From assembly GCA_047605645.1 (NCBI GenBank), contig JASGFJ010000008.1, forward strand, positions 55,048 to 119,047: a stretch of DNA of 64,000 bases, in the 5' to 3' direction. How positions within the stretch are numbered: the stretch's first letter is position 1; every line of letters starts with the position of its first letter. Shown here one piece after another: positions 17,952 to 26,061 of this stretch. The DNA comes from UBA1309 sp047605645 (GTDB lineage: Bacteria > Bacteroidota > Bacteroidia > Bacteroidales > Dysgonomonadaceae). A program made the translations under genes and the position numbers. The notes under the pieces were generated by a model, which was not told the DNA's origin, ran no database searches, and saw only the letters and a program-made list of their open reading frames with translations.

Positions 17952-19982
17952 ATGAGAACCATCCTTTTTATTGCCTCCATTTTGCTTATCCTTACAAATT
18001 TATCCGCTCAGGAAAAAAAGAGCAACAGCAATCCCATATTTAATTCCCAGGGGCTGACATACGATTCCGTCATGCGAGTCATCCAGAACAAGTCGATTAA
18101 TTTCGACCAGAAGAACAGTTTAGTTCGGGAAATAGATGATATCAGCGACCTTGAGAAAGTATCACAAGTATACCGGATAATGATTTCACAGGCAAAAAAA
18201 ATTGAGAACAAGAGATACCTCTCAGACCTGTATTGCGCAGTTGCCAACAATTATTTGTTTATGCAGGACGGTAAAAGTGCAAAACAGTATCTGGATTCGG
18301 CTTTTCAATATGAAAAGAAACTGAAAGACAATTATTCGGCCTTAGCGTTGATGAATTATATAATGAGCCGCTACTATGTTTTTTTAGGAGAAGAAGCAAA
18401 AAGCCACGAATACATCTACAAAACAATCGGTTATTTCGAGAAGACCGAAGGGAAAAAGTCATCGGCCATATTACTGCTGTACAATCTTGCAAACGCCTAT
18501 GCCAAGCACAACGACGAAAAAAGCATGGGAAAAGTGAAAACACAAATTCTCGCTTTAGCAGATGAAGTAAAAGAAGTAGTCTCTTATATAAATGCATATT
18601 CCGTGGAAGCCGGATACTATCAGTTATGTTACCAAAATACCCAGGACAAGCATTACTTAGATTCGGTAAGAATCGTGAGCCGGAAAATTATCAACATTTA
18701 CGAAGCGGCGGATGCAACCAAACAAAATATAGTGAAAGGATTGCTTGTTCAGCATTACCTGAATGCGGCAGAAGCAGAGCTATATCACGGACATTTCAAT
18801 ATAGAGCTGAGCAAAGGATATGTAAAGGATGCAAAAAAACTACTCGATGAAACAGGGCCTTTTATAGGCAAACATACCCATCTTGCATCATACTGCAGAA
18901 TCAAGGCGAAAGTCTTGTTTGCTGAAAAAAAATACAAGCCGGCTCTCGAATCGGCATTACAATCTGTGGAATTAATGAAGCAACTGGTTTCAGACAACGA
19001 TACGTATCTGTATGAAGAAACTTACAATTTACTGGCAAATATTTACGAGAAACTGGGCAATTATGCTGAAGCATTGAACTACACGAGGCTCAAAAATGAG
19101 ATAAGTACCAATATCAACAACTCAAAGAAATTCGCCATTATTAAAGACCTCGACACGAAATACGAAGCAGAAAAAAAAGAAAACAGAATAAACAGGCTCA
19201 AACAACAGCAACAACAGATTTCGTTCAGGCTGACACTCACAATTGTTTTTTCAGTATCCGCAATTATTATTCTGATAGCTTTCCTGCTCTACAACAAAAC
19301 CAAACAACTAAGAAAAGAAGCAAAATACCAAGACATATTAAAACAAACGGAAATTGCTTTGATGACACGCTACCTCGATGGTCTGGAATCTGAAAGAGCA
19401 CGAGTTTCTAAGGAATTACACGACAATGTGGCCAACAACCTGTTTCTTCTCGAGCAGCATTTAAACCGGCTCAACCATATCCCGGAGTCTGTTTCTCAAC
19501 AGATCGAGTGCATTTATACTCATACCCGGAATCTGTCGCACGATCTGATGATTCCGTCATTCCAATATGCCTGCCTGCCCGAAATCATGGACGATTACCT
19601 GCAGGAAATAAAGGAACGCACCAACATGCTTTACCATCTCCAGATAGAAACGGAAGAGATATTCGAAAACCTGCCGCCCGCACTGTCACACGAAATCTAC
19701 CGCATTGTTCAGGAATGCATGAGCAACATCATCAAGCACTCGGCCGCCCGCAACACCTGCATCAAACTCCTGGCGGAAGAAAACAGGATAGTGTTGTCCA
19801 TTGCCGATGATGGAGTCGGATTTGATATGCGCAAGAAAACAAAAGGAATTGGCCTGACCAATATTCGCAGCAGATGTGAAAAACTGAATGCTCAAGTACA
19901 AATTTTTTCGGAAAAAGGAAAAGGTTGTGAAGTCCGCGTCTCAATACCCTTCAATCCAATAGCCGCTGACGTATCGCAATAG
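17952..19982 (+). CDS. Sensor histidine kinase with periplasmic TPR domain
   Basis: A 676-residue kinase. Residues 1-19 are a signal peptide; residues 40-400 are helical TPR-like repeats (for example YNLLANIYEKLGNYAEALNY) placed in the periplasm. One membrane segment lies at about 424-446. A coiled linker leads to a HisKA_3-type box, ERARVSKELHDNVANNL, with phospho-acceptor His490, and a HATPase domain with the N-box Asn592 (QECMSNIIKH), DDGVGFD and KGIGLTNIRSR. It would phosphorylate the NarL-type regulator encoded convergently behind it; the two coding regions overlap by 32 bases at their 3' ends. TPR sensors of this kind are common in Bacteroidota, but the signal is unknown. Confidence 0.93.
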   Translation: MRTILFIASILLILTNLSAQEKKSNSNPIFNSQGLTYDSVMRVIQNKSINFDQKNSLVREIDDISDLEKVSQVYRIMISQAKKIENKRYLSDLYCAVANNYLFMQDGKSAKQYLDSAFQYEKKLKDNYSALALMNYIMSRYYVFLGEEAKSHEYIYKTIGYFEKTEGKKSSAILLLYNLANAYAKHNDEKSMGKVKTQILALADEVKEVVSYINAYSVEAGYYQLCYQNTQDKHYLDSVRIVSRKIINIYEAADATKQNIVKGLLVQHYLNAAEAELYHGHFNIELSKGYVKDAKKLLDETGPFIGKHTHLASYCRIKAKVLFAEKKYKPALESALQSVELMKQLVSDNDTYLYEETYNLLANIYEKLGNYAEALNYTRLKNEISTNINNSKKFAIIKDLDTKYEAEKKENRINRLKQQQQQISFRLTLTIVFSVSAIIILIAFLLYNKTKQLRKEAKYQDILKQTEIALMTRYLDGLESERARVSKELHDNVANNLFLLEQHLNRLNHIPESVSQQIECIYTHTRNLSHDLMIPSFQYACLPEIMDDYLQEIKERTNMLYHLQIETEEIFENLPPALSHEIYRIVQECMSNIIKHSAARNTCIKLLAEENRIVLSIADDGVGFDMRKKTKGIGLTNIRSRCEKLNAQVQIFSEKGKGCEVRVSIPFNPIAADVSQ

Positions 19983-20595
19983 AAACCAGTTGCGCCGCAT
20001 TTTTAGCACCAACCTTAAGAAAAAGGCTTTTGCGGTGCGACTCAATCGTGTCTTCTGTCACAAATAGCTTCTCAGCAATTTCTTTCGAACTGTAGCCATC
20101 GGCAATATATTTCAACACCGACAATTCAGCCTTGCTGGGTTGGTCGTGTCGGGCTCTCTGCCTTTTTCGAAAAGAAGAGTTTCGCTTTTTGAGCTGTTCA
20201 AACCGTGGACAGCAGAATTGTTTGCCCTCCATTACAGCATTCACGGCTTTTGCCAAATAATCGCTGGAAGCTTTTTTGAGCACAATGCCATTTACATCGA
20301 GCTCCAGCAAATGATTCACATTCCATAATTCGTCGTGCATGGTCACCACGATTATTCTGGCTTCCGCATGTCGCTTTCGAAGCAGCTTGATAAGTTCAAA
20401 TCCCGACATATCCTGAAATTCAAGATCCAGGACATACATCTCATAGCGGTTTTTCTTCACATCATCCAATATGCTTTTAGCCGATGTAAAAGTACGCAGC
20501 TTCTCAATCACAAATCTCTGCTTCAAAATTTCACAAATCCCTTTTACAATCAATTCATGATCATCTGCAACCAGTATATTTTTTATTTTAATCAT
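19951..20595 (-). CDS. NarL/FixJ family response regulator
   Basis: A 214-residue regulator with a receiver domain (residues 5-125: Asp11-Asp12, phospho-acceptor Asp57 in YVLDLEF, the VVTMHDE switch and a Lys in VLKKAS) and a LuxR-type helix-turn-helix (about 148-210: LSVLKYIADGYSSKEIAEKL, VTEDTIESHRKSL). All phosphorylation residues are present. It is the likely partner of the TPR kinase whose 3' end it overlaps. A 16-base dyad lies 48 bases upstream of its start, in the divergent region shared with the receiver-like gene at 20712, and may be its own binding site. Confidence 0.93.
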   Translation of the reverse strand: MIKIKNILVADDHELIVKGICEILKQRFVIEKLRTFTSAKSILDDVKKNRYEMYVLDLEFQDMSGFELIKLLRKRHAEARIIVVTMHDELWNVNHLLELDVNGIVLKKASSDYLAKAVNAVMEGKQFCCPRFEQLKKRNSSFRKRQRARHDQPSKAELSVLKYIADGYSSKEIAEKLFVTEDTIESHRKSLFLKVGAKNAAQLVSIAIRQRLLD

Positions 20596-20642
20596 TATAA
20601 GTAAGTTTTACACAAATTTACGGGATTAATTCGATTGAAAAA

Positions 20643-20658
20643 TCACGGAAAACCGTAA
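20643..20658. promoter_or_regulatory. Dyad operator, copy A
   Basis: TCACGGAAAACCGTAA has the inverted half-sites ACGG/CCGT. It lies in the divergent region between the response regulator and the receiver-like gene, 54 bases before the latter's ATG. The same sequence recurs at 23068 at almost the same distance from a paralogous gene. It is a candidate site for the LuxR-type regulator encoded next to it; this is inferred. Confidence 0.6.
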
Positions 20659-20680
20659 TAAATACTAATCCATAAAACCG

Positions 20681-20688
20681 GATCTTTG
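20681..20688 (+). promoter_or_regulatory. Possible -7 box (GATCTTTG) of the receiver-like gene A
   Basis: GATCTTTG departs from TAnnTTTG in the first base only, 24 bases before the start codon. The corresponding GAACTTTG is present before gene B. The dyad centre lies about 35 bases upstream, as expected for an activator site. Confidence 0.45.
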
Positions 20689-20711
20689 TATTTGTAAACT
20701 TAACTATTAAT

Positions 20712-21086
20712 ATGTTAAATCTCCTAGTACATTGTCCTTTAGAAATTCTCAGAGCCGGATTTAGTGCTTTTACAGATAATCTTTCGGAGACCGCCAAAAT
20801 CATCTATATGGATTTAAATGCCCCCGGAATAATAAACACCTGTAAAATCAACAATTATGATTGCATTGTGGTACTGCCTTCGGAGATCGATGAGGACTAC
20901 CTCTTGTCCGAAAAACTCCAATTGTTTGTTCCCTGCATACCGGTCATCTACATGGCTTATAAGATTCCGGAAGAATTCCGGAAATATCTATTTCAGAATG
21001 GAGTGAAAGCGGTCATCGAAAGCCCTTTCGACAGCCACTCATTTGAAAACGAAGTGAAAAGGATAAAGCAGAACAAAAAATCTTAA
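20712..21086 (+). CDS. Receiver-like protein without phosphorylation residues (pseudo-receiver A)
   Basis: A 124-residue protein with the strand/helix pattern of a response-regulator receiver domain: MLNLLVHCPLEILRAGF, YDCIVVLPSE, PVIYMAYKIPEEFRKYLF and NGVKAVIESPF. The functional residues are replaced: the acidic pair is His7-Cys8, the phospho-Asp position is Leu55, the switch Thr/Ser is Ala82 and the conserved Lys is Glu103. There is no output domain, signal peptide or membrane segment. It cannot accept phosphate in the normal way and may act by binding another protein, for example the neighbouring kinase or regulator. It is transcribed away from the regulator gene and towards the lipoprotein gene 47 bases downstream. 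Confidence 0.7.
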   Translation: MLNLLVHCPLEILRAGFSAFTDNLSETAKIIYMDLNAPGIINTCKINNYDCIVVLPSEIDEDYLLSEKLQLFVPCIPVIYMAYKIPEEFRKYLFQNGVKAVIESPFDSHSFENEVKRIKQNKKS

Positions 21087-21132
21087 GAATTTGAGTCCGA
21101 AAAAACTTTATAACTAATTAAAATCAAGTACA

Positions 21133-21807
21133 ATGAAACAAGAAGCAATCAAGACATTTAGTGCATTGGCTATAAGCATATTGATATGTAGTTGTAGCGG
21201 AGGAGCCAATAAAGAAGATAAGAAAGAGATAGAAAAAGAAGCAACAACAGAAATAGTAACTCCCGTAGAAAAAAATGCCGTAACACCGAACGATAGCAAC
21301 ACAACGTCTTTGCCTGCGCCGGAAGAACAAGCACCGCAAGTTGTAAATATTCAAAAAAATAAAGGAGTTATGTCCCTCAACGATGCATACAACCAGTACG
21401 ACAACAGAAAACGAATGACAGCTTCGGAAAGGGAGAAATTCAGGATCAACAAAATCAAACATCCCGACTTCGACAACAAGTGGAACAACAGCCAATTGGC
21501 ATTTGGAAAAGACATTTACTCGGGAGAGCAAGGAACACTTGTAAGCTTATTATATATAGAAAAAGAGCACGCCTCAACAGAATTTCTAGTAAGCTACGAC
21601 AAACAGGGCAACTTTATAGACTGTATTTCTATTGGTTCCATCAGTGCTTATGGTGGCGACCGGGGAGAATGTGTATTTAATGGAAATAAACTAACCGCAC
21701 GCTTCTCTTTTATCGAAGAAGATGGAGGTGGAACCACTTCTATCGAATATGAAATTACTCCTGCGCTGAAGTTTAAGAAAATAAAGGAAAAATTCCAGAG
21801 TCATTAA
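21133..21807 (+). CDS. Unknown lipoprotein
   Basis: A 224-residue protein with a signal peptide ending ILICSCSGG, a plausible lipobox, so it is probably membrane-anchored. A low-complexity Glu/Thr/Pro linker (about residues 30-75) is followed by a globular part that includes a region starting MSLNDAYNQYDNRKRM and beta-rich sequence (TEFLVSYDKQGNFIDCISIG, TARFSFIEEDGGGTTSIEYE). No family is recognised. It starts 47 bases after the receiver-like gene A and probably belongs to the same transcript, which would place an envelope protein under the same control. Confidence 0.75.
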   Translation: MKQEAIKTFSALAISILICSCSGGANKEDKKEIEKEATTEIVTPVEKNAVTPNDSNTTSLPAPEEQAPQVVNIQKNKGVMSLNDAYNQYDNRKRMTASEREKFRINKIKHPDFDNKWNNSQLAFGKDIYSGEQGTLVSLLYIEKEHASTEFLVSYDKQGNFIDCISIGSISAYGGDRGECVFNGNKLTARFSFIEEDGGGTTSIEYEITPALKFKKIKEKFQSH

Positions 21808-22240
21808 ATCAAATAAATCTCTTCTTCCTCGACAGAGCTACAAAAGTACTTTTATTAGATTAAGTGAAGTCAGTCGGAGGGGAATGCAACGGCATTGCGT
21901 GGAAAGGGAATGTAAATGAAGCTGTGTCAGCGAAAATTCTCACCAAATTTCAGGCATCTATTTATTTTCTCTTTTGATTAGAGTTTATCGTTAATAGTAT
22001 ATTAAAGTGTTCTTTTAGATAACTATTGGATATAGTAAATGAAATACGACAACGTTAGACAACAGACCCAACAGTTGTTAACCTTAACATGATTTACAGT
22101 TACAGAATTGGATGCATGTGTTCCGAATTTGAGATTTATTGCAGATAATCTCTAATAATAAATAAACTATCAGACCCGAATGACATCCCCCCTACAGCAC
22201 AAACGATATCAATAGAAACAAGATGTTAGATTGGAATAAT
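21808..22240. other. Intergenic DNA before the tandem repeat
   Basis: AT-rich sequence with no coding frame I trust. CAAACGATATCAATAGAAAC at 22199 already resembles the edge of the repeat module (compare ATATCAATAGAAA at 22260). Confidence 0.4.
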
Positions 22241-22778
22241 ATTCCCCGTATGGGGAGGTATATCAATAGAAAAAGGCATTGTGATTAAAAACAAATACAC
22301 CGTAGGTGTTTCACATAATGACAAGAAATATGGCAAAAGACATCTAATCTACACGCCACCCCTAAGAAAGCAAGCCTCACAACCACCTTGGAGGCTTGCT
22401 TTCTCTTCTTTTACGATGTCCGAAGGGTGCGATTTGTTTAATGTTCGAGGTTCGGTCATCGTAGGGGCGAATTGAATTCGCCCGGTTAATCGTTGAAATA
22501 TATTTGCATATTCCCCGCATGGGGAAACATATCAATAGAAAAAGACATTGTGATTAAAAACAAATACGCCATAGGTGCTTCACATAATGACAAGAAATAT
22601 GGCAAAAGACATCTAATCTACACGCCACCCCTAAGAAAGCAAGCCTCACAACCACCTTGGAGGCTTGCTTTCTCTTCTTTTACGATGTCCGAAGGGTGCG
22701 ATTTGTTTAATGTTCGAGGTTCGGTCATCGTAGGGGCGAATTGAATTCGCCCGGTTAATCGTTGAAATATATTTGCAT
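22241..22778. repeat. Two tandem copies of a 269-base repeat
   Basis: Units 22241-22509 and 22510-22778 are nearly identical, and a third copy begins at 22779 and diverges after about 28 bases. Each unit starts with the hairpin CCCC-GTAT-GGGG (CCCCGCATGGGG at the second), then has ATATCAATAGAAA and a second GTA-centred hairpin that reads CACCGTAGGTG intact only in unit 1. A perfect 14-base stem (AGAAAGCAAGCCTC / GAGGCTTGCTTTCT) followed by TCTTCTTTT and the palindrome GGGCGAATTGAATTCGCCC complete it. The open frames inside have no coding character. The 14-base stem would work as a terminator. Confidence 0.9.
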
Positions 22779-22945
22779 ATTCCCCGTATGGGGAAACATA
22801 TCAATAAAAAATAGCATCATCAGATGAAACCTCTACGAGAGTTAGGTGGTGGTATATGTTGCATCCATTTTCTATGGCGATGAACCGCCTACGGCGAAAA
22901 AGGACGATGGAATATATTGAAGAGAATAAATGATGAATGAATAAA
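22779..22945. repeat. Diverged continuation of the repeat (CTCTACGAG and CGCCTACGGCG modules)
   Basis: After a third CCCCGTATGGGG hairpin the sequence carries CCTCTACGAG and CCGCCTACGGCG, then GACGATGGAATATATT. The same ordered series is found in reverse orientation at about 63560-63740, so this is one member of an interspersed family. Confidence 0.75.
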
Positions 22946-23067
22946 ATATCCCTCAATCGCATCAAATTAAGCTCCTCACATGCCGTCATTTCCATCATTC
23001 CCAACAAAAAAAAGAATTATATCTCTCTAGCTAACAGAGTATAATCAAATAAAAACTTTAAAAAAAA

Positions 23068-23083
23068 TCACGGAAAACCGTGA
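23068..23083. promoter_or_regulatory. Dyad operator, copy B
   Basis: TCACGGAAAACCGTGA is a perfect inverted repeat with a four-base centre, identical to copy A in 15 of 16 bases. It ends 54 bases before the receiver-like gene B, against 53 for copy A before gene A. It is followed by GAACTTTG at 23106, the counterpart of GATCTTTG in copy A. Confidence 0.65.
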
Positions 23084-23137
23084 TAAAAAGGAAGACAATA
23101 ATGTGGAACTTTGTAAATGCTAATGAGTAGATATAGA

Positions 23138-23527
23138 ATGTTAAAACGATTTGTACATGATCCTTTCGGCATACGAAAATCCGGTTTTAATGCTTTGGAG
23201 ACAGAACAATCAGAGGTAAAACAAATGACCTGCATGAATTTGAACACAGCTGAACTCACCGGTTTAAGCCAAAAATCAGGTTATGACGACATGGCCGTTG
23301 CAGCTTGCGAAACCGACAACAACTTTCATTTGTGCGGAAAAACCTTACTTGCCTCCGCCCTTGATTCGTTCCGATTATGGAGACGTTTGTATTCTTACTA
23401 CCTACCGACAATCCCTTTACAGCGCATATATGATGCTGTAAAGGCAAACCCTCTCAACGGAAAACCTTTTTTCTCAAAAGACATTCCGTATACGGAAAAA
23501 CACATCTGCCCGGCAAACCAATCCTAA
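23138..23527 (+). CDS. Receiver-like paralogue (pseudo-receiver B)
   Basis: A 129-residue protein that aligns without gaps to the receiver-like protein at 20712 over its first 60 residues. Shared are Met1-Leu2, Val6-His7, Pro9, Ile12, Gly16-Phe17, Ala19, Ser25-Glu26, Met33, Leu35-Asn36, Tyr49-Asp50, Val54, Glu58 and Asp60. The second half has diverged (LASALDSFRLWRRLYSYYLP, KANPLNGKPFFSK). The phospho-Asp position is Ala55, so it too cannot be phosphorylated normally. The ATG at 23138 is chosen because it matches the start of paralogue A and keeps the promoter spacing. Faster divergence may mean it is decaying or has a new partner. Confidence 0.55.
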   Translation: MLKRFVHDPFGIRKSGFNALETEQSEVKQMTCMNLNTAELTGLSQKSGYDDMAVAACETDNNFHLCGKTLLASALDSFRLWRRLYSYYLPTIPLQRIYDAVKANPLNGKPFFSKDIPYTEKHICPANQS

Positions 23528-23632
23528 CTCAGGTGCCGGAACAGAATGATTTACAAACCCAAAACAAACAAATCGGCAAAAGCTCACATCCTGTCAAATT
23601 CACTGAGTATCTAACAAGTAATCAAAACGAAC

Positions 23633-24046
23633 ATGGCAATTTCTATTTCAACTCGCCTCAATGTGTTGCTTTATGACACCCCCCTGACTCCGGAAACAAA
23701 TGATTTTATCGGACGGGTACAACTCAACAACACATTAGACAACACAAGAATCGCAGCCCTTATCGTTCAGGAACGTACTGAATACCGGCTCGAAACTATC
23801 AAAAACATCCTGGATCTGGCCGATAACGCTAAATGCAACGCATTGGCTTCCGGTTATGCTGTACACTCCGGAGTAGCACAAATGCATCCTTCCATAAGCG
23901 GACGCTTTGAAGGAGAAAAAGCACAGTTCGACAGCAAAACACACAGCCAGGAAAGTGGAAACAGCAAGGGGAAGCAACTTTCGTTTTTGTATACAGCAGA
24001 TGCAAAATACAATTGGCAAGAACGGAAAAGGGGTCACTCCTTGTGA
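23633..24046 (+). pseudogene. Truncated HU-like/DUF4469-type DNA-binding protein
   Basis: Residues 1-105 match the N-terminal half of the Bacteroidota HU-like proteins that carry a DUF4469-type tail: ISTRLNVLLYDTPLTPETND, RVQLNNTLDNTRIAALIVQE, NILDLADNAKCNALASGY and FEGEKAQFDSKTH. The usual continuation, a beta-rich C-terminal domain of another 100 or more residues, is missing; the frame ends in 33 unrelated Ser/Lys-rich residues. I regard it as truncated by a deletion. A short DNA-binding product might still be made. Confidence 0.65.
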
Positions 24047-24519
24047 AAACAAGTCTGACAACTTCTCCGTTTTCGCAATGAAGCATAAGACAGTGCCGGA
24101 ATAAATGAATAACACCCGAAAAAGCATGTATGCCCTACCGCATCATACTTTCGTAAGCACATGTTCATAATGAGTTGTAAGGATATACATCGATGATGTA
24201 ATGGGAATAAGCGACATGAAAAATGAGATACATGAGACTAATTAAAAAAAAATACTCAACTCATTACTTCCCAGACACACCCGGTTCGCAAAAGTCCGGA
24301 ACGGATGAGTCCGTAGCATCAGGCAGCCGGTTTTGTTTTCCGGCTTCACCACACCTGTTTCGGGAAGCAGGAAGGACAAAGAGAAACAAACAACGGGAAT
24401 CGGAAAATGAGGAATGCCATTGACGCCCCAAACCGGACATAGCGTCTTGTGCAGCCCGAACATTGAGACGAAATAGCATAACATAAATTATTGTTTACAA
24501 GAAAGAAGAAAACAAAGAC
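24047..24519. other. Non-coding stretch with a minus-strand coding scrap
   Basis: No gene is supported. On the minus strand around 24165-24235 the scrap HYIIDVYPYNSL is readable and resembles QYSVDVYTYNSLG in a remnant at 52.1 kb, so a shared gene family has decayed in both places. The rest shows nothing recognisable. Confidence 0.4.
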
Positions 24520-24621
24520 ATGAAACAAAACCTGATTTTTACCCAATCACACAATACAATAATTTAAAAATCCGTAAAGACATTGCATGCAACGTCTTTA
24601 CTAACAGTAAAACAAAATCGT
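24520..24621 (+). repeat. Repeated leader element, copy 1
   Basis: The element opens with CATGAAACAAAACCTGATTT, has the near-palindrome GACATTGCATGCAACGTC at about 24579-24596, and ends AACAGTAAAACAAAATCGT directly in front of the ATG at 24622. Copies 2 and 3 lie before the genes at 27755 and 61100 with the same order of parts. Confidence 0.75.
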
Positions 24622-25950
24622 ATGAAAAAAAAACAAAACCTGTTCTTAAGCCTGATTGCCGTATTTTCACTTAGCCTGTTCACCTCGTGCAGCAGCGATG
24701 ACAACAATTCCGAGCAACAAATCATCCTCGATTCAGGCAAGGAGACACTCACTCAAAACCTTTTTGCCGACGAAACAGAAGGAAAAAACAGTGTCAAATT
24801 CGCAACAACCGCAGCATGGACTTCCTCCATCGTAGAAACAACCTCTAAATCGCAGAAAGAAGCTGCCGCAGCCTCTCCCGAATGGATCAGTATCTCCCCC
24901 GACAGAGGCGATAAAGCCGCAACCTACGAAATAGCCATCAAGCTCTCCTCCAATTACACCGGAGAGACTCGTTCCGCCACCATCACCATACATTGCAATG
25001 GAGAGGAAATTAAAATTTCCATCCTTCAAAAAGCGACAACTTCCGATGGGGTAGTGCCAGATGCTGAAAAGCCCAACACCGAACAACTTGCCGCAAGCTG
25101 CAAGGAAATGTACAAACAGGTTTACGCAGCCTGGATGCAAATCGATAAACAATATTCGACTCTTACATCCCGGCAAACGGTTGAACCGGCAAGCTCATTT
25201 CTGTACGATTTTTGGAACCAATCCTACAAATGTATTTCCTACTGTAATCAGTTGAGCGAACAAGCCGATAACAGCTCCTTGTCTCAGACCCAAATAAATA
25301 CGTATAAAGCCCTGGCTTTCGAAAATCGGGCGAAAACTCATTTCTATCTCAAAACATTGTTCGGCACAATTCCTTTGGTAATTAACTCCGACCAAGATTG
25401 GAGCAATACTGCACGCGCGGAAACACAGGAAATCTTTAATCAAATCGATGCAGATTTAAGCAGGGTTTCAGAACTGTCGACTCCCTCGGACGAAAATGAC
25501 TTCTGGCTGACAAAAGCCGTTTTGCATGTACAGGAAGGCGAGACCAATCAAGCCATAGCTCTATTGAAAAACAGGATGAACCAGGGTGATCTCCTCTTCC
25601 GGGACACCAACGGAGACGGGGTTTTCAACGAGAAGGACAACAATGATTTGATAATGAAAGTCTACCTGTTACTGGCCGAAGCATATCTGAAAACCGGAAA
25701 CTTGGCAGAAGCGGCAGCAAATATCAACAGAATCAACGATACGTATTCGCATACCCCTATAGCACAGGAAGCCAATGTTATTCGCAATGCAATCCAAAGC
25801 TGGTTCTCCTCATTAAACGACACCGGCATGATTTTCCTGAATGCCGTGCGCTGGGGAGATACTCAAAACTGGGGAAAACACAAGCTCCTTCCTATCCCGC
25901 AGGAAGCCATAAACGTCAATCCGCGGCTGACTCAGAATCCGAACTGGTAA
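24622..25950 (+). CDS. SusD/RagB-like lipoprotein with N-terminal BACON domain (no SusC partner)
   Basis: A 442-residue lipoprotein with lipobox Cys at LFTSCSSDD (about residue 23). Residues 30-140 form a BACON domain (EWISISPDRGDKAATYEI, ETRSATITIHCNGEEIKISI). Residues 155-442 are a shortened SusD/RagB fold with TPR-type helices and the characteristic ending KLLPIPQEAINVNPRLTQNP. SusD proteins sit on the cell surface and capture glycans or peptides for a SusC TonB transporter, but no susC gene is nearby, and at about 290 residues the SusD part is well below the usual 500. NDTYSHTPIAQEANVI and LNAVRWGDT are normal family segments. The ATG is set directly behind the repeated leader. The ligand is unknown. 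Confidence 0.83.
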   Translation: MKKKQNLFLSLIAVFSLSLFTSCSSDDNNSEQQIILDSGKETLTQNLFADETEGKNSVKFATTAAWTSSIVETTSKSQKEAAAASPEWISISPDRGDKAATYEIAIKLSSNYTGETRSATITIHCNGEEIKISILQKATTSDGVVPDAEKPNTEQLAASCKEMYKQVYAAWMQIDKQYSTLTSRQTVEPASSFLYDFWNQSYKCISYCNQLSEQADNSSLSQTQINTYKALAFENRAKTHFYLKTLFGTIPLVINSDQDWSNTARAETQEIFNQIDADLSRVSELSTPSDENDFWLTKAVLHVQEGETNQAIALLKNRMNQGDLLFRDTNGDGVFNEKDNNDLIMKVYLLLAEAYLKTGNLAEAAANINRINDTYSHTPIAQEANVIRNAIQSWFSSLNDTGMIFLNAVRWGDTQNWGKHKLLPIPQEAINVNPRLTQNPNW

Positions 25951-26061
25951 CAAATTAAAGAACCGGAGTGCCACCTAGCCGGCACAGTCCTTATCGGGAA
26001 AGAGGCCGGCAGGTTTTATTGTCTTGAAAGAAAACACAATTCAATCATCTTCTTTTAAAAC

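Noticed and set aside
22281..22744. Open frames of 64 and 83 codons in the tandem repeat
   Set aside because: They are copies of the repeat, run through the hairpins and have no ribosome site or protein-like conservation.
22241..22806. Tandem repeats as a CRISPR array
   Set aside because: Units are 269 bases with identical internal sequence; there are no short repeats with unique spacers and no cas genes.
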